Source: Desulfatitalea alkaliphila (GTDB lineage Bacteria > Desulfobacterota > Desulfobacteria > Desulfobacterales > Desulfosarcinaceae). Taken from it: a DNA stretch of 64,000 bases. The position numbers and the translations under genes are program-made. The notes under the pieces were generated by a model. The model made no database searches. It saw only the letters and a list, made by a program, of their open reading frames with translations, and was not told the origin of the DNA. Numbering within the stretch: the stretch's first letter is position 1; each line of letters opens with the position of its first letter. Where the stretch lies: NCBI RefSeq assembly GCF_022968795.1, contig NZ_JALJRB010000019.1, positions 43,228-107,227 on the forward strand, in the 5' to 3' direction. Below, piece by piece: positions 1 through 8,869 of the stretch.

Positions 1-92
1 GCTGCCCATTCCCATCCGCGGATTGCGCGATGTGTTGAGAGTGGATGGTTCTTAGTGGTTGGGGACGCAGCCTGAATTCGAAGGGGGGGAAT

Positions 93-2072
93 ATGGGATA
101 CTCATCCAAAGAAGGGCCGGCGGAAGAAAAGGCGGCCGAAACGGTGCGCTACGATTTCACCTTGTTGAGTGAGGATGATCTGTACCTGTTCAACGAGGGA
201 AGCCATTTCCGGCTGTATGAAAAGTTGGGCGCCCACCCGGCCTCCCATGACGGCAGGGACGGGGTCCACTTCGCCGTCTGGGCCCCCAACGCCGAGGCGG
301 TCAGCGTCATCGGCGATTTCAATCAGTGGAATCAGCGCCGTCACCCGTTGCATCCGTTGCAGCAGTCGGGCATCTGGACCGGTTTCATTCCGGGCCTGGC
401 ACCCGGGGCGGTGTACAAATACCATCTGGTGTCCCGGCACAATCAATACCGGGTGGACAAAACCGACCCTTTTGCCTTCTACCATGAGCTGGGCCCCCGG
501 CCCGCCTCGGTGGTATGGGATATGCGTTACGAATGGCAGGATCGGGGCTGGATGGCCGGCCGTGGTGCCGTGAACCGTTTGGAAGCGCCCATTTCGCTCT
601 ATGAAATGCACTTGGGCTCCTGGATGCGGGTGCCCGAGGAAAAGGATCGCCCGCTGACCTACGATGAGCTGGCGCCCCGCCTGGTGGACTACCTGCGCAA
701 GATGAACTTCACCCACGTGGAATTTCTGCCGGTGATGGAGCACCCCTTTTACGGCAGTTGGGGCTATCAGTGCCTGGGCTACTTCGCGCCCACCAGCCGT
801 TATGGCCCCCCCGAGGCCTTCATGCGTTTGGTGGATCGACTCCACGGGGCCGGTTTCGGCGTGATCCTGGATTGGGTGCCTTCCCATTTTCCATCGGACG
901 AACACGGCCTGGGCTACTTCGACGGCACTCACCTTTTTGAACATGCCGATCCCCGCAAAGGGGTCCATCCCGATTGGAAGAGTTTGATTTTCAATTACGG
1001 TCGCCGCGAGGTGGTCAGTTTTCTGATCAGCAGCGCCCTTTTCTGGCTGGACAAGTACCACATCGACGGATTCCGGGTCGATGCCGTGGCCTCCATGCTC
1101 TACCTGGACTACTCCCGCGCCGAGGGGGAGTGGATGCCCAATGTTCATGGCGGCAACGAAAACCTGGAGGCCATCGATTTTCTCAAACGGTTCAATGCCG
1201 AGGTCCACAGCGAATACCCCGGCGTGCTGACCGTGGCCGAAGAGTCCACCTCCTGGCCCCAGGTGTCGCGTCCCATCTATCGCGGCGGCCTGGGGTTCGA
1301 TATGAAATGGGACATGGGATGGATGCACGACACCCTGCAATACTTCGCCAAGGACCCCGTTCACCGCAGTTATCATCACGACAAATTGACTTTCCGCATG
1401 CTCTATGCCTGGCATGAAAACTACCTGCTGCCCCTCTCCCACGACGAAGTGGTGCACGGCAAGGGGTCGCTGGTGGGCAAGATGCCCGGCGACGCTTGGT
1501 GCCGCTTCGCCAACCTGCGCCTGTTGTTCGCTTATATGCACGCCCAACCGGGTAAGAAGCTGATGTTCATGGGCGGCGAGTGGGGTCAGTGGCAAGAGTG
1601 GTCCCACGACCGCAGTCTGGATTGGCATCTTTTGGAGGAAGGCCTGCATGCCGGCCTGCAACGCTGGCTGGAAGACCTGAATCGGTTCTACCGTGACCAA
1701 GCCGCCATGCACCAACTGGATTGCCGACCCGAAGGGTTCGCTTGGATCGACTGCAACGACGCCCACCAGTCGGTGCTCAGTTTGCTGCGCAAAGGCAAAA
1801 AGGTCCATGAGCAGATCATCGTGGTGTGCAATTTCAGCGGCACCCCGCTGCACAACTACCAGGTGGGCGCCCCCCAAGGCGGTTTCTGGGCCGAAGTGCT
1901 CAACAGCGACGCGCAGCAGTACGGTGGCAGTAACCAGGGCAACCAGGGTGGTGTGGAGGCGGCCCCCGTGCCGGCCCACGGCTTGCCCTACAGCTTGACC
2001 ATTGTGTTGCCGCCGCTTGCGGCGGTGTTTTTCAAAAGGGCGCAACCGCCTGTCAAAGGAGATACGGCATGA
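93..2072 (+). CDS. glgB: 1,4-alpha-glucan branching enzyme
   Basis: This enzyme makes the alpha-1,6 branches of glycogen by cutting an alpha-1,4 chain and transferring the piece. The 659-aa protein has an N-terminal CBM48-like sandwich (about 30-125, FAVWAPNAEAVSVIGDFN) and a GH13 barrel (about 160-530). The expected nucleophile Asp lies in DGFRVDAVAS, the acid Glu in VAEEST and the stabilising Asp in LSHDEVVHGKGSL. A C-terminal beta domain follows. I chose ATG 93 because a purine-rich AAGGGGGGGA lies just upstream; an in-frame start at 45 has no such site. The stop overlaps the next gene by ATGA, so the two are probably translationally coupled. Length is normal for bacterial GlgB. Confidence 0.97.
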   Translation: MGYSSKEGPAEEKAAETVRYDFTLLSEDDLYLFNEGSHFRLYEKLGAHPASHDGRDGVHFAVWAPNAEAVSVIGDFNQWNQRRHPLHPLQQSGIWTGFIPGLAPGAVYKYHLVSRHNQYRVDKTDPFAFYHELGPRPASVVWDMRYEWQDRGWMAGRGAVNRLEAPISLYEMHLGSWMRVPEEKDRPLTYDELAPRLVDYLRKMNFTHVEFLPVMEHPFYGSWGYQCLGYFAPTSRYGPPEAFMRLVDRLHGAGFGVILDWVPSHFPSDEHGLGYFDGTHLFEHADPRKGVHPDWKSLIFNYGRREVVSFLISSALFWLDKYHIDGFRVDAVASMLYLDYSRAEGEWMPNVHGGNENLEAIDFLKRFNAEVHSEYPGVLTVAEESTSWPQVSRPIYRGGLGFDMKWDMGWMHDTLQYFAKDPVHRSYHHDKLTFRMLYAWHENYLLPLSHDEVVHGKGSLVGKMPGDAWCRFANLRLLFAYMHAQPGKKLMFMGGEWGQWQEWSHDRSLDWHLLEEGLHAGLQRWLEDLNRFYRDQAAMHQLDCRPEGFAWIDCNDAHQSVLSLLRKGKKVHEQIIVVCNFSGTPLHNYQVGAPQGGFWAEVLNSDAQQYGGSNQGNQGGVEAAPVPAHGLPYSLTIVLPPLAAVFFKRAQPPVKGDTA

Positions 2073-3274
2073 AGATATTGTTTCTGTCCAACGAGTATCC
2101 GCCCCACATCTACGGCGGCGCCGGGGTCCATGTGCAACACCTGGGCGATGCGCTGTTGGCGGCCGACAATGGCGCGCACCGACTGGAGGTGCTCTGTTTC
2201 GGGGATCAGGACGTTGACCGGGAACGGTTGCGGGTCAGCGGGATCGGCGGACGGGAGTGGCCCGGATTGCAGCGCGGCCGCATCCTGGATCCCCTCTATC
2301 GCAACCTGGTGATGAGCGGCATGGCGACGGCGGCCGATGTGGTTCACTGCCACACCTGGTACAGCTACCTGGCGGGCTGCCTGCTCAAGCAGATGCTGCG
2401 CATCCCCCTGCTGGTCACCACCCACTCCCTGGAACCCCACCGCCCGTGGAAACAAGAGCAGTTGGGCGAAGGCTATTACGCCTCCATGTGGTTGGAGCGC
2501 ACGGCCATGGAGAATGCCGACGGTATCATCGCCGTTTCCAAGGCCATGAGCGAAGATGTGCAAACCCTCTACGGCGTGGCCCCGGACAGGGTCAGGGTCA
2601 TCTACAACGGCATCGATACCGACCGTTATCGTCCCACGGAGAATCCCGCCGTGCTGACCGCCTATGGTGTGGACCCCCAAAGGCCCTACGTCCTGTTTGT
2701 CGGCCGTTTGACCCATCAGAAGGGCATTCTGCACCTGGTCAAGGCCTTGCCCCACTTGCAACCCGGTACCCAGGTGGTGCTGTGCGCCGGCGCGCCGGAC
2801 ACGGAAGCCATCGCCCGGGAAATGCGCGATCAGGTGGCCGCCGCCCGTGAAACCCACGACGGACCCATCGTGTGGGTGTCGGACATGGTGCCCGAGAAGG
2901 ACCTGGTAGTGCTCTACAGCCAGGCGGCGCTGTTTGTCTGCCCGTCGGTGTACGAGCCGTTCGGTATCATCAACCTGGAGGCCATGGCCTGCCACACGCC
3001 GGTGGTGGCCGCCGCCGTGGGGGGCATCCCCGAAGTGGTGCGCCATGGCGAGACCGGGCTGCTGGTGCCCTTTGCGCCCGCGGGTCCCGAGGACCCGGAG
3101 CCTTTGGATCCCGAAGCCTATGCCAGGGATCTGGCCGCGGCGATCAACGAATTGCTGGCCGCGCCCGAAAAGCGGCGTTTGATGGGCATCGCCGCCCGCC
3201 GTCGGGTGGAAGCGCATTTCAGTTGGCAGCGCATCGCCGCGCAAACGTTGCAATTCTACCGGGATCTGGTTTAA
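2069..3274 (+). CDS. GlgA/GlgM-like glycogen glycosyltransferase (GT4 type)
   Basis: A two-domain GT-B glycosyltransferase of 401 aa, opening with MKILFLSNEYPPHIYGGAG, the signature of short glycogen synthases of the actinobacterial GlgA (GlgM-like) group rather than the longer GT5 enzymes. The nucleotide-sugar side carries the E-x7-E motif in YEPFGIINLEAMA and the loop FVGRLTHQKG. The expected role is elongation of alpha-1,4 glucan, or of maltose-1-phosphate, from ADP- or UDP-glucose in the cytoplasm. It overlaps glgB by 4 nt and is followed 9 nt later by a kinase-like gene, which supports a glycogen role. The donor sugar and the choice between glycogen synthase and GlgM-type activity cannot be read from sequence alone. 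Confidence 0.85.
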   Translation: MKILFLSNEYPPHIYGGAGVHVQHLGDALLAADNGAHRLEVLCFGDQDVDRERLRVSGIGGREWPGLQRGRILDPLYRNLVMSGMATAADVVHCHTWYSYLAGCLLKQMLRIPLLVTTHSLEPHRPWKQEQLGEGYYASMWLERTAMENADGIIAVSKAMSEDVQTLYGVAPDRVRVIYNGIDTDRYRPTENPAVLTAYGVDPQRPYVLFVGRLTHQKGILHLVKALPHLQPGTQVVLCAGAPDTEAIAREMRDQVAAARETHDGPIVWVSDMVPEKDLVVLYSQAALFVCPSVYEPFGIINLEAMACHTPVVAAAVGGIPEVVRHGETGLLVPFAPAGPEDPEPLDPEAYARDLAAAINELLAAPEKRRLMGIAARRRVEAHFSWQRIAAQTLQFYRDLV

Positions 3275-3283
3275 GGACCTTTT

Positions 3284-4888
3284 ATGGCACAACATCATCT
3301 GGACGGCCTCCGTGCCGCCTTGCAACAACCCGCTTTCTATTCCCATGCGGTGGATTCGGTGGAGATCCGGGAGACCCACATCTCCATCGTGGCCATGGCC
3401 GGAGCGTTTGTTTATAAAATCAAAAAACCGTTGGATTTGGGGTTTCTCGACTTCACGACCCTGGAAAAGCGGCGCTACTATTGCGAACAGGAGGTGGCGC
3501 TCAACCGTCGCCTGAGCCGGGATGTCTACCTGAATGTCTGCGGCATTTCCAATGACGACGGCTATCGATTGGAAGGCGACGGACCCGCGGTGGAGTACGC
3601 GGTGAAAATGCGCCGGCTGCCGGACGCGGCGGCCATGGATCGCCTGCTGGCGGCGGGCCGGGTCACGCCGGGACAGGTGATCGCCTTGGCCCGGCAACTG
3701 GCGCGATTCTACGATCAGGCATACCAGGATGAAGCGGTCGCCGCCGTCGGGGCCCGGGAGACGGTGCGCACCAACTGTGAGGAGAACTTCACCCAGATCG
3801 AACCCCACGCCGGCGCGCTGGTTGATCGCAGAACCTTGGATATTGTGCGGACGGCCACCCGCGCTTTTCTGCACCGCCGCCGATCCCTGTTCGACCGGCG
3901 CATGGAAGCGGGGTTCATCCGGGACGGCCATGGCGATCTACGCTGCGACCATGTCTATTTCGACCGGGATGCCATCCAGATCATCGACTGCATCGAATTC
4001 AACGACCGATTTCGTTACGGCGATGTGGCCAACGACCTGGCCTTCCTGGCCATGGATCTCGACGCCCGCGGCTTTTGTCCCATGGCGGACGCTTTCCTGG
4101 CGAGCTATGCGGCCGCCACCGAGGACAGCGACATCTACACCTTGATCGATTTTTATAAATGCTACCGCGCCATGGTGCGGTTGAAAGTCAACTGCCTCCG
4201 TTGGGACCAGGTTACGGCCGACCAGCGGCCCGCCCTGGAGCGGCAGATCCAGTGCTACCAGCGGTTGGCCTACAGCTACGCGCTGCGCTTCACGCGCCCT
4301 GTGCTGTGGGTGGTGTGCGGCATGCCGGCCACCGGCAAGAGCACCATCGCCACCGCCCTGGGGCGGCGCCTGGATGCGCCGGTGATCCGGACCGACGCGG
4401 TGCGCAAGGAGTTGTTTCGATCCAAGGCGCTGGCGTCCGACGGCGCATCCTTCGAAGCGGGGATTTACAGCGCCCATGCGACCCGCCTGACCTACGGACA
4501 AATGCTGCTGCAGGCCCAAGGCTATCTGGAAAGGAGACGCTCGGTTATACTGGATGCCACTTTCGATCAACGGGACCGGCGGGCGGAGGCAGTGCGGCTG
4601 GCCAGGGACACGGATGCCGGATGGATCTTTGTCGAATGTGTCTGCGCCGAGGCCACGGTCCAGGCGCGGCTGGCGGCGCGGGAGAAGAAACCCGGGATTT
4701 CCGACGCACGACTGCACCATTTCGAGCAGTTTAAAGCACGGTTCGAAGCCTTGGACGAGATGCCGCCCGCCCGCCGCCTGCGCGTCGATACGGAGCAGCC
4801 CATTGCAAACAACCTGCGGGACATCCTGGCGGCGGCCGAGCACAACGGTCATATTTGTGCTTGCCGGGATGATGAACAGCAGTGTTGA
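3284..4888 (+). CDS. Fused aminoglycoside-phosphotransferase-like kinase and P-loop kinase (COG2187/COG0645 type)
   Basis: A 534-aa two-kinase fusion. Residues about 1-330 resemble the APH/choline-kinase fold, with the catalytic loop HGDLRCDHVYF and the later metal Asp in IIDCIEFND. Residues about 345-520 form a small P-loop kinase with Walker A GMPATGKST and an ILDATFDQRDRR segment like gluconate- or adenylylsulfate-kinase relatives. The family is widespread in proteobacteria but has no firmly assigned substrate. An AAGGA ribosome site precedes ATG 3284. The position between a glycogen synthase-like gene and pgi suggests a sugar or sugar-phosphate substrate (inference). The name aminoglycoside phosphotransferase should not be read as antibiotic resistance. 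Confidence 0.85.
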   Translation: MAQHHLDGLRAALQQPAFYSHAVDSVEIRETHISIVAMAGAFVYKIKKPLDLGFLDFTTLEKRRYYCEQEVALNRRLSRDVYLNVCGISNDDGYRLEGDGPAVEYAVKMRRLPDAAAMDRLLAAGRVTPGQVIALARQLARFYDQAYQDEAVAAVGARETVRTNCEENFTQIEPHAGALVDRRTLDIVRTATRAFLHRRRSLFDRRMEAGFIRDGHGDLRCDHVYFDRDAIQIIDCIEFNDRFRYGDVANDLAFLAMDLDARGFCPMADAFLASYAAATEDSDIYTLIDFYKCYRAMVRLKVNCLRWDQVTADQRPALERQIQCYQRLAYSYALRFTRPVLWVVCGMPATGKSTIATALGRRLDAPVIRTDAVRKELFRSKALASDGASFEAGIYSAHATRLTYGQMLLQAQGYLERRRSVILDATFDQRDRRAEAVRLARDTDAGWIFVECVCAEATVQARLAAREKKPGISDARLHHFEQFKARFEALDEMPPARRLRVDTEQPIANNLRDILAAAEHNGHICACRDDEQQC

Positions 4889-5014
4889 GCAATCGCCCAG
4901 AGGTGGAAAACGCCCGTATGCGATGAGGACCGTTGCGCCCCATTGTTGCTTTTCGGGAGTGATCTGCTTTTTTTTCAACTGCCACATTTCACCTATGTCA
5001 AGGAGATCGGCCAT

Positions 5015-6664
5015 ATGACGTCCTTTCGCTTGGACCAAACAACCGTCCATCAACCGCTGCTGCAGGAAGCCCAACGCATGCAACGGCCGGAAAACCATCT
5101 GCGCCGGCTGATCGAGACCCCTGACCGCTTGAAGCGCTATTCGATCGAGGGGTGTGGTATGTTGCTGGACTATTCGCGCCAGCGGTTGGATGACGCGGCG
5201 CGCCGATTGCTCTTCACCCTGGAAGACGCACTGCGACTGCGGCAACGGTTCGGCGCCATGTGTGCCGGGGAGAAGATCAACGTCACCGAGAATCGGGCCG
5301 TGCTGCACACGGCCGCCCGAGCCTTCGGCGACGACCCCATCCGGGTGGATGGCCGGGACGTGATGCCGGAAATCCGCCGCGTGCGCGATCAGATGAAACA
5401 GTTCAGCGAACAGGTGCGCAGCGGCGCCATCACCGGCAGCACCGGCAAACCGTTTCGCCACGTGGTGGTGATCGGCATCGGCGGCTCCTATCTGGGCACT
5501 GAGTTCGTCTCCACCGCCCTGGCCGCCCTGAGCGACCGTCGACTAACGCTGCACTACCTCGCCAACGTGGACATCCACAACTTCGGCGCCGTGGCCGCGG
5601 CCATCGACCCGGAAACCACCCTCTGGGTGGTGATTTCCAAAAGCTACACCACGGCCGAAACCTCGGCCAACACCCACCAGGCGGAACAGTTCATGCGGGA
5701 CAAGGGCCTCGATCCGGCCCGCCACACGGTGACCGTCACCAGCAAGGGCAGCCCCGGCGACGATCCCGCCCGACCGGTGCTGCAGACCTTTCACATGTTC
5801 GATTTCATCGGCGGGCGCTACAGCGTCACCTCGGCCGTGGGCGGCGTGCCGCTGAGCCTGCTGCTGGGCTACGACCGCTTCGAGGCCTTCCTGCTAGGGG
5901 CCGCGGAGATGGACCGCCACGCCCTGGAAGCGCCGGTGGCGAAGAACTTACCGCTGATTGCCGCCTTGATCTCCATCTGGAACACCTCATTGCTGGGGTA
6001 TGGTCAGCAGGCCATCATCCCCTATGCTTCGCCCCTGGCCAAACTGGCGCCCCATGTGCAACAACTCAACATGGAAAGCAACGGCAAGGCGGCGGACATC
6101 CAGGGTGACTCCCTGGAACCGCCGGCGGGGGTGGTGATCTTCGGCGAGCCGGGCACCAACGCCCAGCACTCCTTCTTCCAACTCGCCCACCAGGGGCACC
6201 CCTTCCCGATCGAATTCATCGGCGTGCGCACACCCCAATACACCCAGTACACCGCCCGTTCCAAGGGAGTGACCAACCATCAGGAACTGTGGGCCAACCT
6301 GGTGGCCCAGGCCAACGCCCTGGCCGCCGGGCGGCCCAGCGAGGACCGGACGCGCCATTTCGAGGGCAACCGGCCATCCAGCACCCTGGTGCTGGAAGAT
6401 TTGCAACCAATCAACGTGGGCCGCCTGCTCAGCTTCTACGAAGCGCGCACGGTCTATGAAGGATTTATCTGGGGCATCAACTCCTTCGACCAGTTCGGCG
6501 TGGAGTTGGGCAAGGTGTTGGCCGATGATTTGCGCATGCGCATCGCCCGTCGGAATTCCGAACCGGATTACGATTTCGGAGATATGGATGATATCGGTCG
6601 GGGGTATTTGAGGTTGTTGTTTGGGGAGAGTTTTAGGGGGAGAGTTTTAAGTGTTAAGTTTTAA
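5015..6664 (+). CDS. pgi: Glucose-6-phosphate isomerase
   Basis: Interconverts glucose-6-phosphate and fructose-6-phosphate in the cytoplasm. The 549-aa protein shows the SIS sugar-phosphate pocket (VVIGIGGSYLGTEFV), the second signature around ISKSYTTAETSAN, a Glu in LNMESNGKA and a conserved C-terminal GINSFDQFGVELGK. ATG 5015 is chosen for the AAGGAG at 5000-5005; an upstream in-frame ATG at 4943 lacks one. The last eight residues and the TAA stop (6662-6664) are written by a repeat: GTTTTAA/GTGTTAA heptamers begin at 6644. The protein therefore ends in RGRVLSVKF, unlike a normal Pgi tail. About 126 bp separate it from the kinase fusion upstream. Confidence 0.97.
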   Translation: MTSFRLDQTTVHQPLLQEAQRMQRPENHLRRLIETPDRLKRYSIEGCGMLLDYSRQRLDDAARRLLFTLEDALRLRQRFGAMCAGEKINVTENRAVLHTAARAFGDDPIRVDGRDVMPEIRRVRDQMKQFSEQVRSGAITGSTGKPFRHVVVIGIGGSYLGTEFVSTALAALSDRRLTLHYLANVDIHNFGAVAAAIDPETTLWVVISKSYTTAETSANTHQAEQFMRDKGLDPARHTVTVTSKGSPGDDPARPVLQTFHMFDFIGGRYSVTSAVGGVPLSLLLGYDRFEAFLLGAAEMDRHALEAPVAKNLPLIAALISIWNTSLLGYGQQAIIPYASPLAKLAPHVQQLNMESNGKAADIQGDSLEPPAGVVIFGEPGTNAQHSFFQLAHQGHPFPIEFIGVRTPQYTQYTARSKGVTNHQELWANLVAQANALAAGRPSEDRTRHFEGNRPSSTLVLEDLQPINVGRLLSFYEARTVYEGFIWGINSFDQFGVELGKVLADDLRMRIARRNSEPDYDFGDMDDIGRGYLRLLFGESFRGRVLSVKF

Positions 6665-7123
6665 GTTTTAAGTTAAGGTATTCTATCTATTATATATTTT
6701 GGGGTTGGGAGTGATGGCCTGGGGGTGAGAACTTTTGAGTCATAAGAGTTGAACATTGGTTTTTCCAAATCGAGATCGGGATCTAAAATATGGAGTGACG
6801 CCGCCATCTGCTAATTAGGCTGCAATTGAATAGGATGCGCTGACGAAGGAAGCGCATCGTTTGAATTTGAAGGACAAAACACATTTCCTTACGGGGATAT
6901 CGATTTTTCGACCCTCCGGAAGGCAAATGTTGGGTTTTGATGCACTTCCTACGTCAGCACATCCCATGATCCTTCAAAGGATTCACGAATCGCAGCGGAA
7001 TGCCATGGTTTCGATCCCGATAGCGATCCCGATTTCGATTTCGATGAAAGGCATCTTTCAACCCCCACCCCCCTATAATCGATAGAATTCATTAACTTAA
7101 AACTTAACACTTAAAACTTAAAA
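6644..7123. repeat. Repeat element A: two inverted heptamer ends with GAT-rich interior
   Basis: About 480 bp between the convergent ends of pgi and the lipoprotein gene. The left end (6644-6671) is four tandem heptamers GTTTTAA/GTGTTAA, then TTAAGG, TATTCTAT and a G-rich run. The right end (about 7061-7123) is the inverted match: CCCCTATAATCGATAGAATTC, then the complementary heptamers. The interior includes the GATNNC run at 7012-7046. A 74-codon frame (6861-7085) lies inside but looks accidental. No transposase is present. Similar elements occur at 19444-19883 and 43918-44407. Confidence 0.8.
7012..7046 (+). repeat. GATNNC hexamer run
   Basis: Six GAT units spaced by 6 bp (GATCCC GATAGC GATCCC, then GATTTC GATTTC GATG). 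Translated on the + strand it would read as Asp-X repeats. Related runs lie at 19548-19581, 34694-34803, 43296-43390 and 44082-44126. Confidence 0.7.
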
Positions 7124-7774
7124 CTATCTTTCCACCAATACCCCAAGGACATCGTCTCTTATCTGAATCATAACTTGCGACGCCGCCAAACTCATCGCCC
7201 GAGATAGCGCGGCGGGATTGCGTTCCGCCAAGGGGGCTCGGGCGTGGTATGTGCCCTGGTGCAGAACGCGGGCCACGGGATCGGATTGGTCGGCATCCAG
7301 CAGCGTGATATTGACACGGATGGCGGCCTGCGCCGGGGCGGTCGTGCCTTCTTCGAGGAATTCCTCCACCCATCCTTTGACCACGTGGGTGGGGGTCATC
7401 ACGTCGTCAGGGGCGATGACGGCTTGCAGGGCGTTGGCACGCTGCAGGTCTCTGGCCAGTAGATAGGCCAGCATGTCACCCGGCGGCGCCACCCAGCGGG
7501 AGGAGGCATAGGCATTGCGATGCAGATCCTTGTCGGCGTAAATGATGCGCTGGGTGTCGAAGGGGGGCGCGGCGGAAAAGCGCTCGATGCGCAGCGCATA
7601 GGGCAGGGGGGTGGCCGCTTGGGTGATCGGTGGGGGGTAGTCCAGGGTGTAGTAGTACATCGGGCGCGCCGGGTCCGAGCGTCCGCCGCAACCGATCAGC
7701 AGCAGGGCCGGCAGCGCCATGAGTAGCAGCCGGTAAAAGCGATGGCCCGTCTTGTCGTGTGTCGCACTTGTCAA
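7124..7774 (-). CDS. ABC-type transport auxiliary lipoprotein (PqiC/YmbA-like)
   Basis: A 216-aa predicted lipoprotein: Lys/Arg-rich start, hydrophobic stretch LLLMALPALLLIGC and lipobox Cys29. The mature part resembles the DUF330/ABC_trans_aux family (YYYTLDYPPP, LRIERFSAAPPFDTQRIIY, WVAPPGDMLAYLLARDLQ), whose members attach to MCE-type lipid transporters in the periplasm. It is the last gene of the mlaE-mlaF-mlaD operon, which fits. It probably sits in the inner leaflet of the outer membrane and helps the MCE ring deliver lipid (inference from family). Its TAG stop abuts the end of repeat element A. Confidence 0.85.
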   Translation of the reverse strand: MTSATHDKTGHRFYRLLLMALPALLLIGCGGRSDPARPMYYYTLDYPPPITQAATPLPYALRIERFSAAPPFDTQRIIYADKDLHRNAYASSRWVAPPGDMLAYLLARDLQRANALQAVIAPDDVMTPTHVVKGWVEEFLEEGTTAPAQAAIRVNITLLDADQSDPVARVLHQGTYHARAPLAERNPAALSRAMSLAASQVMIQIRDDVLGVLVER

Positions 7775-7858
7775 TTTCTCTTCCTCCTCTTCAATGGCCT
7801 GTGTTGGCGGCCATTGTCAGGCAAGGCATGGCGGGCCTATCGCCCGCGATTGCATCCA

Positions 7859-8869
7859 TCAGGGGGCCGCCGGCTTTTCCACCTGCGGAGTGCTGAACAG
7901 CAGTTGCGAGGGGTCGCCGGAGAGGCGGTCCAGAAAGCGGTTCAGGTTGTCGCCGGCGCGGTCGATGCGGTACAGGGTCTGGATGGCCTGTCGCCGGACC
8001 ATGTCCACGCTCTGATCGGTGGTCTCCATCACTGCGGCCAGGTGCTCCATGGCCCTTTTGACTTCTGCGGCCGATGCCCTCAGGTCGGCCGTGACTTCCT
8101 GTACATCGGGGCCGCTGCTATCCAGAATGTGTTCCAGGCGGTTCACCGCGCTTCGGATATCGTCGATGCCGCTGTCCGCGTTGACCGCCATCCGGCTCAA
8201 ATTGTCGGAGGTCTGCTGGAAGGAGCGGACCAGGCGCTCGATCTTTTCGGGTTGCACAAGGCGCTGGAGATTGTGGACGGTTTGTTGTATTTCGGCAAGC
8301 AGCGCGTCCAGGCGAAGCGATTCCATGGCATGGTTGACCTTGCGAATCGCCAACACCAGTTCGTCGGAGATGGCTTGGGTGTCCAGGGCGCGCAGGGTGT
8401 CGAACACGTCGTCGATGCCTTGGAAGAACTTGGTGATGTCCGACGGCCGGGTGGCAATCACCGGGTAGGGAGGGGTTACGCCATCGGGTGGGTAGGTCAG
8501 CTGATCCCCATCGGTGCGGCGGTCCAGCTCGATGAACATCAATCCGGTGATACCCACCGATTTGAGCTGACCGACAATATCGTGCAGGACTTCTTCAAGA
8601 TCGACATCCGCCTCGATCAGGATCATCACTTCTATCAGGTTGCCGTCCGCACCGATGTCGATGCTGTGGACCCGGCCGACATTGACGCCACGGTATTTGA
8701 CCGCTGAATCCCGGTCCAGACCTTGCACCGATTCATCGAAATAAGCGAGGCAAAGCTGACCCTTTTTCAGGTAGTTGGACATGCCCAGCCACACCACGCC
8801 GACAATCACGATGGTTATGCCGACGATCATGAAAAGCCCGACGCTGAATTTGGTTTTTAAGGTTGCCAT
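7859..8869 (-). CDS. mlaD: MCE/MlaD-family substrate-binding protein
   Basis: A 336-aa membrane-anchored periplasmic protein. It has one N-terminal helix (about 8-28, VGLFMIVGITIVIVGVVWLG), an MCE domain (about 38-115, AYFDESVQGLDRDSAVKYRGV) and a long helical C-terminal part (about 150-310) typical of MCE proteins that form a hexameric ring or tunnel for lipids. ATG 8869 lies inside the end of the ATPase gene (13-nt overlap), which supports this start; the frame runs open further upstream but only as a shadow of the ATPase gene. It ends in a Pro/Ala tail. Expected role: phospholipid movement between the inner and outer membranes together with the genes on either side. Confidence 0.92.
   Translation of the reverse strand: MATLKTKFSVGLFMIVGITIVIVGVVWLGMSNYLKKGQLCLAYFDESVQGLDRDSAVKYRGVNVGRVHSIDIGADGNLIEVMILIEADVDLEEVLHDIVGQLKSVGITGLMFIELDRRTDGDQLTYPPDGVTPPYPVIATRPSDITKFFQGIDDVFDTLRALDTQAISDELVLAIRKVNHAMESLRLDALLAEIQQTVHNLQRLVQPEKIERLVRSFQQTSDNLSRMAVNADSGIDDIRSAVNRLEHILDSSGPDVQEVTADLRASAAEVKRAMEHLAAVMETTDQSVDMVRRQAIQTLYRIDRAGDNLNRFLDRLSGDPSQLLFSTPQVEKPAAP

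Noticed and set aside
2..55. Possible C-terminal remnant of an upstream gene (frame 2, ending at TAG 53-55)
   Set aside because: Only 17 codons are visible and no family can be recognised, so it is left out as a feature.
102..2045. Long open frame on the - strand opposite glgB (647 codons)
   Set aside because: It mirrors glgB codon structure in a GC-rich gene and has no recognisable domain. Similar antisense frames lie opposite most long genes (for example 1988-3931, 11276-13198, 22438-24315) and were rejected for the same reason.
3284..4888. Aminoglycoside resistance gene
   Set aside because: The APH-like fold is shared by many metabolic kinases, and the P-loop fusion and sugar-gene context do not fit a resistance determinant.
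6861..7085. 74-codon frame inside repeat element A
   Set aside because: Its content follows the repeat (Ile-Pro/Ile-Ser run from the GAT hexamers), it has no ribosome site, and the equivalent region in elements B and C has no matching protein.
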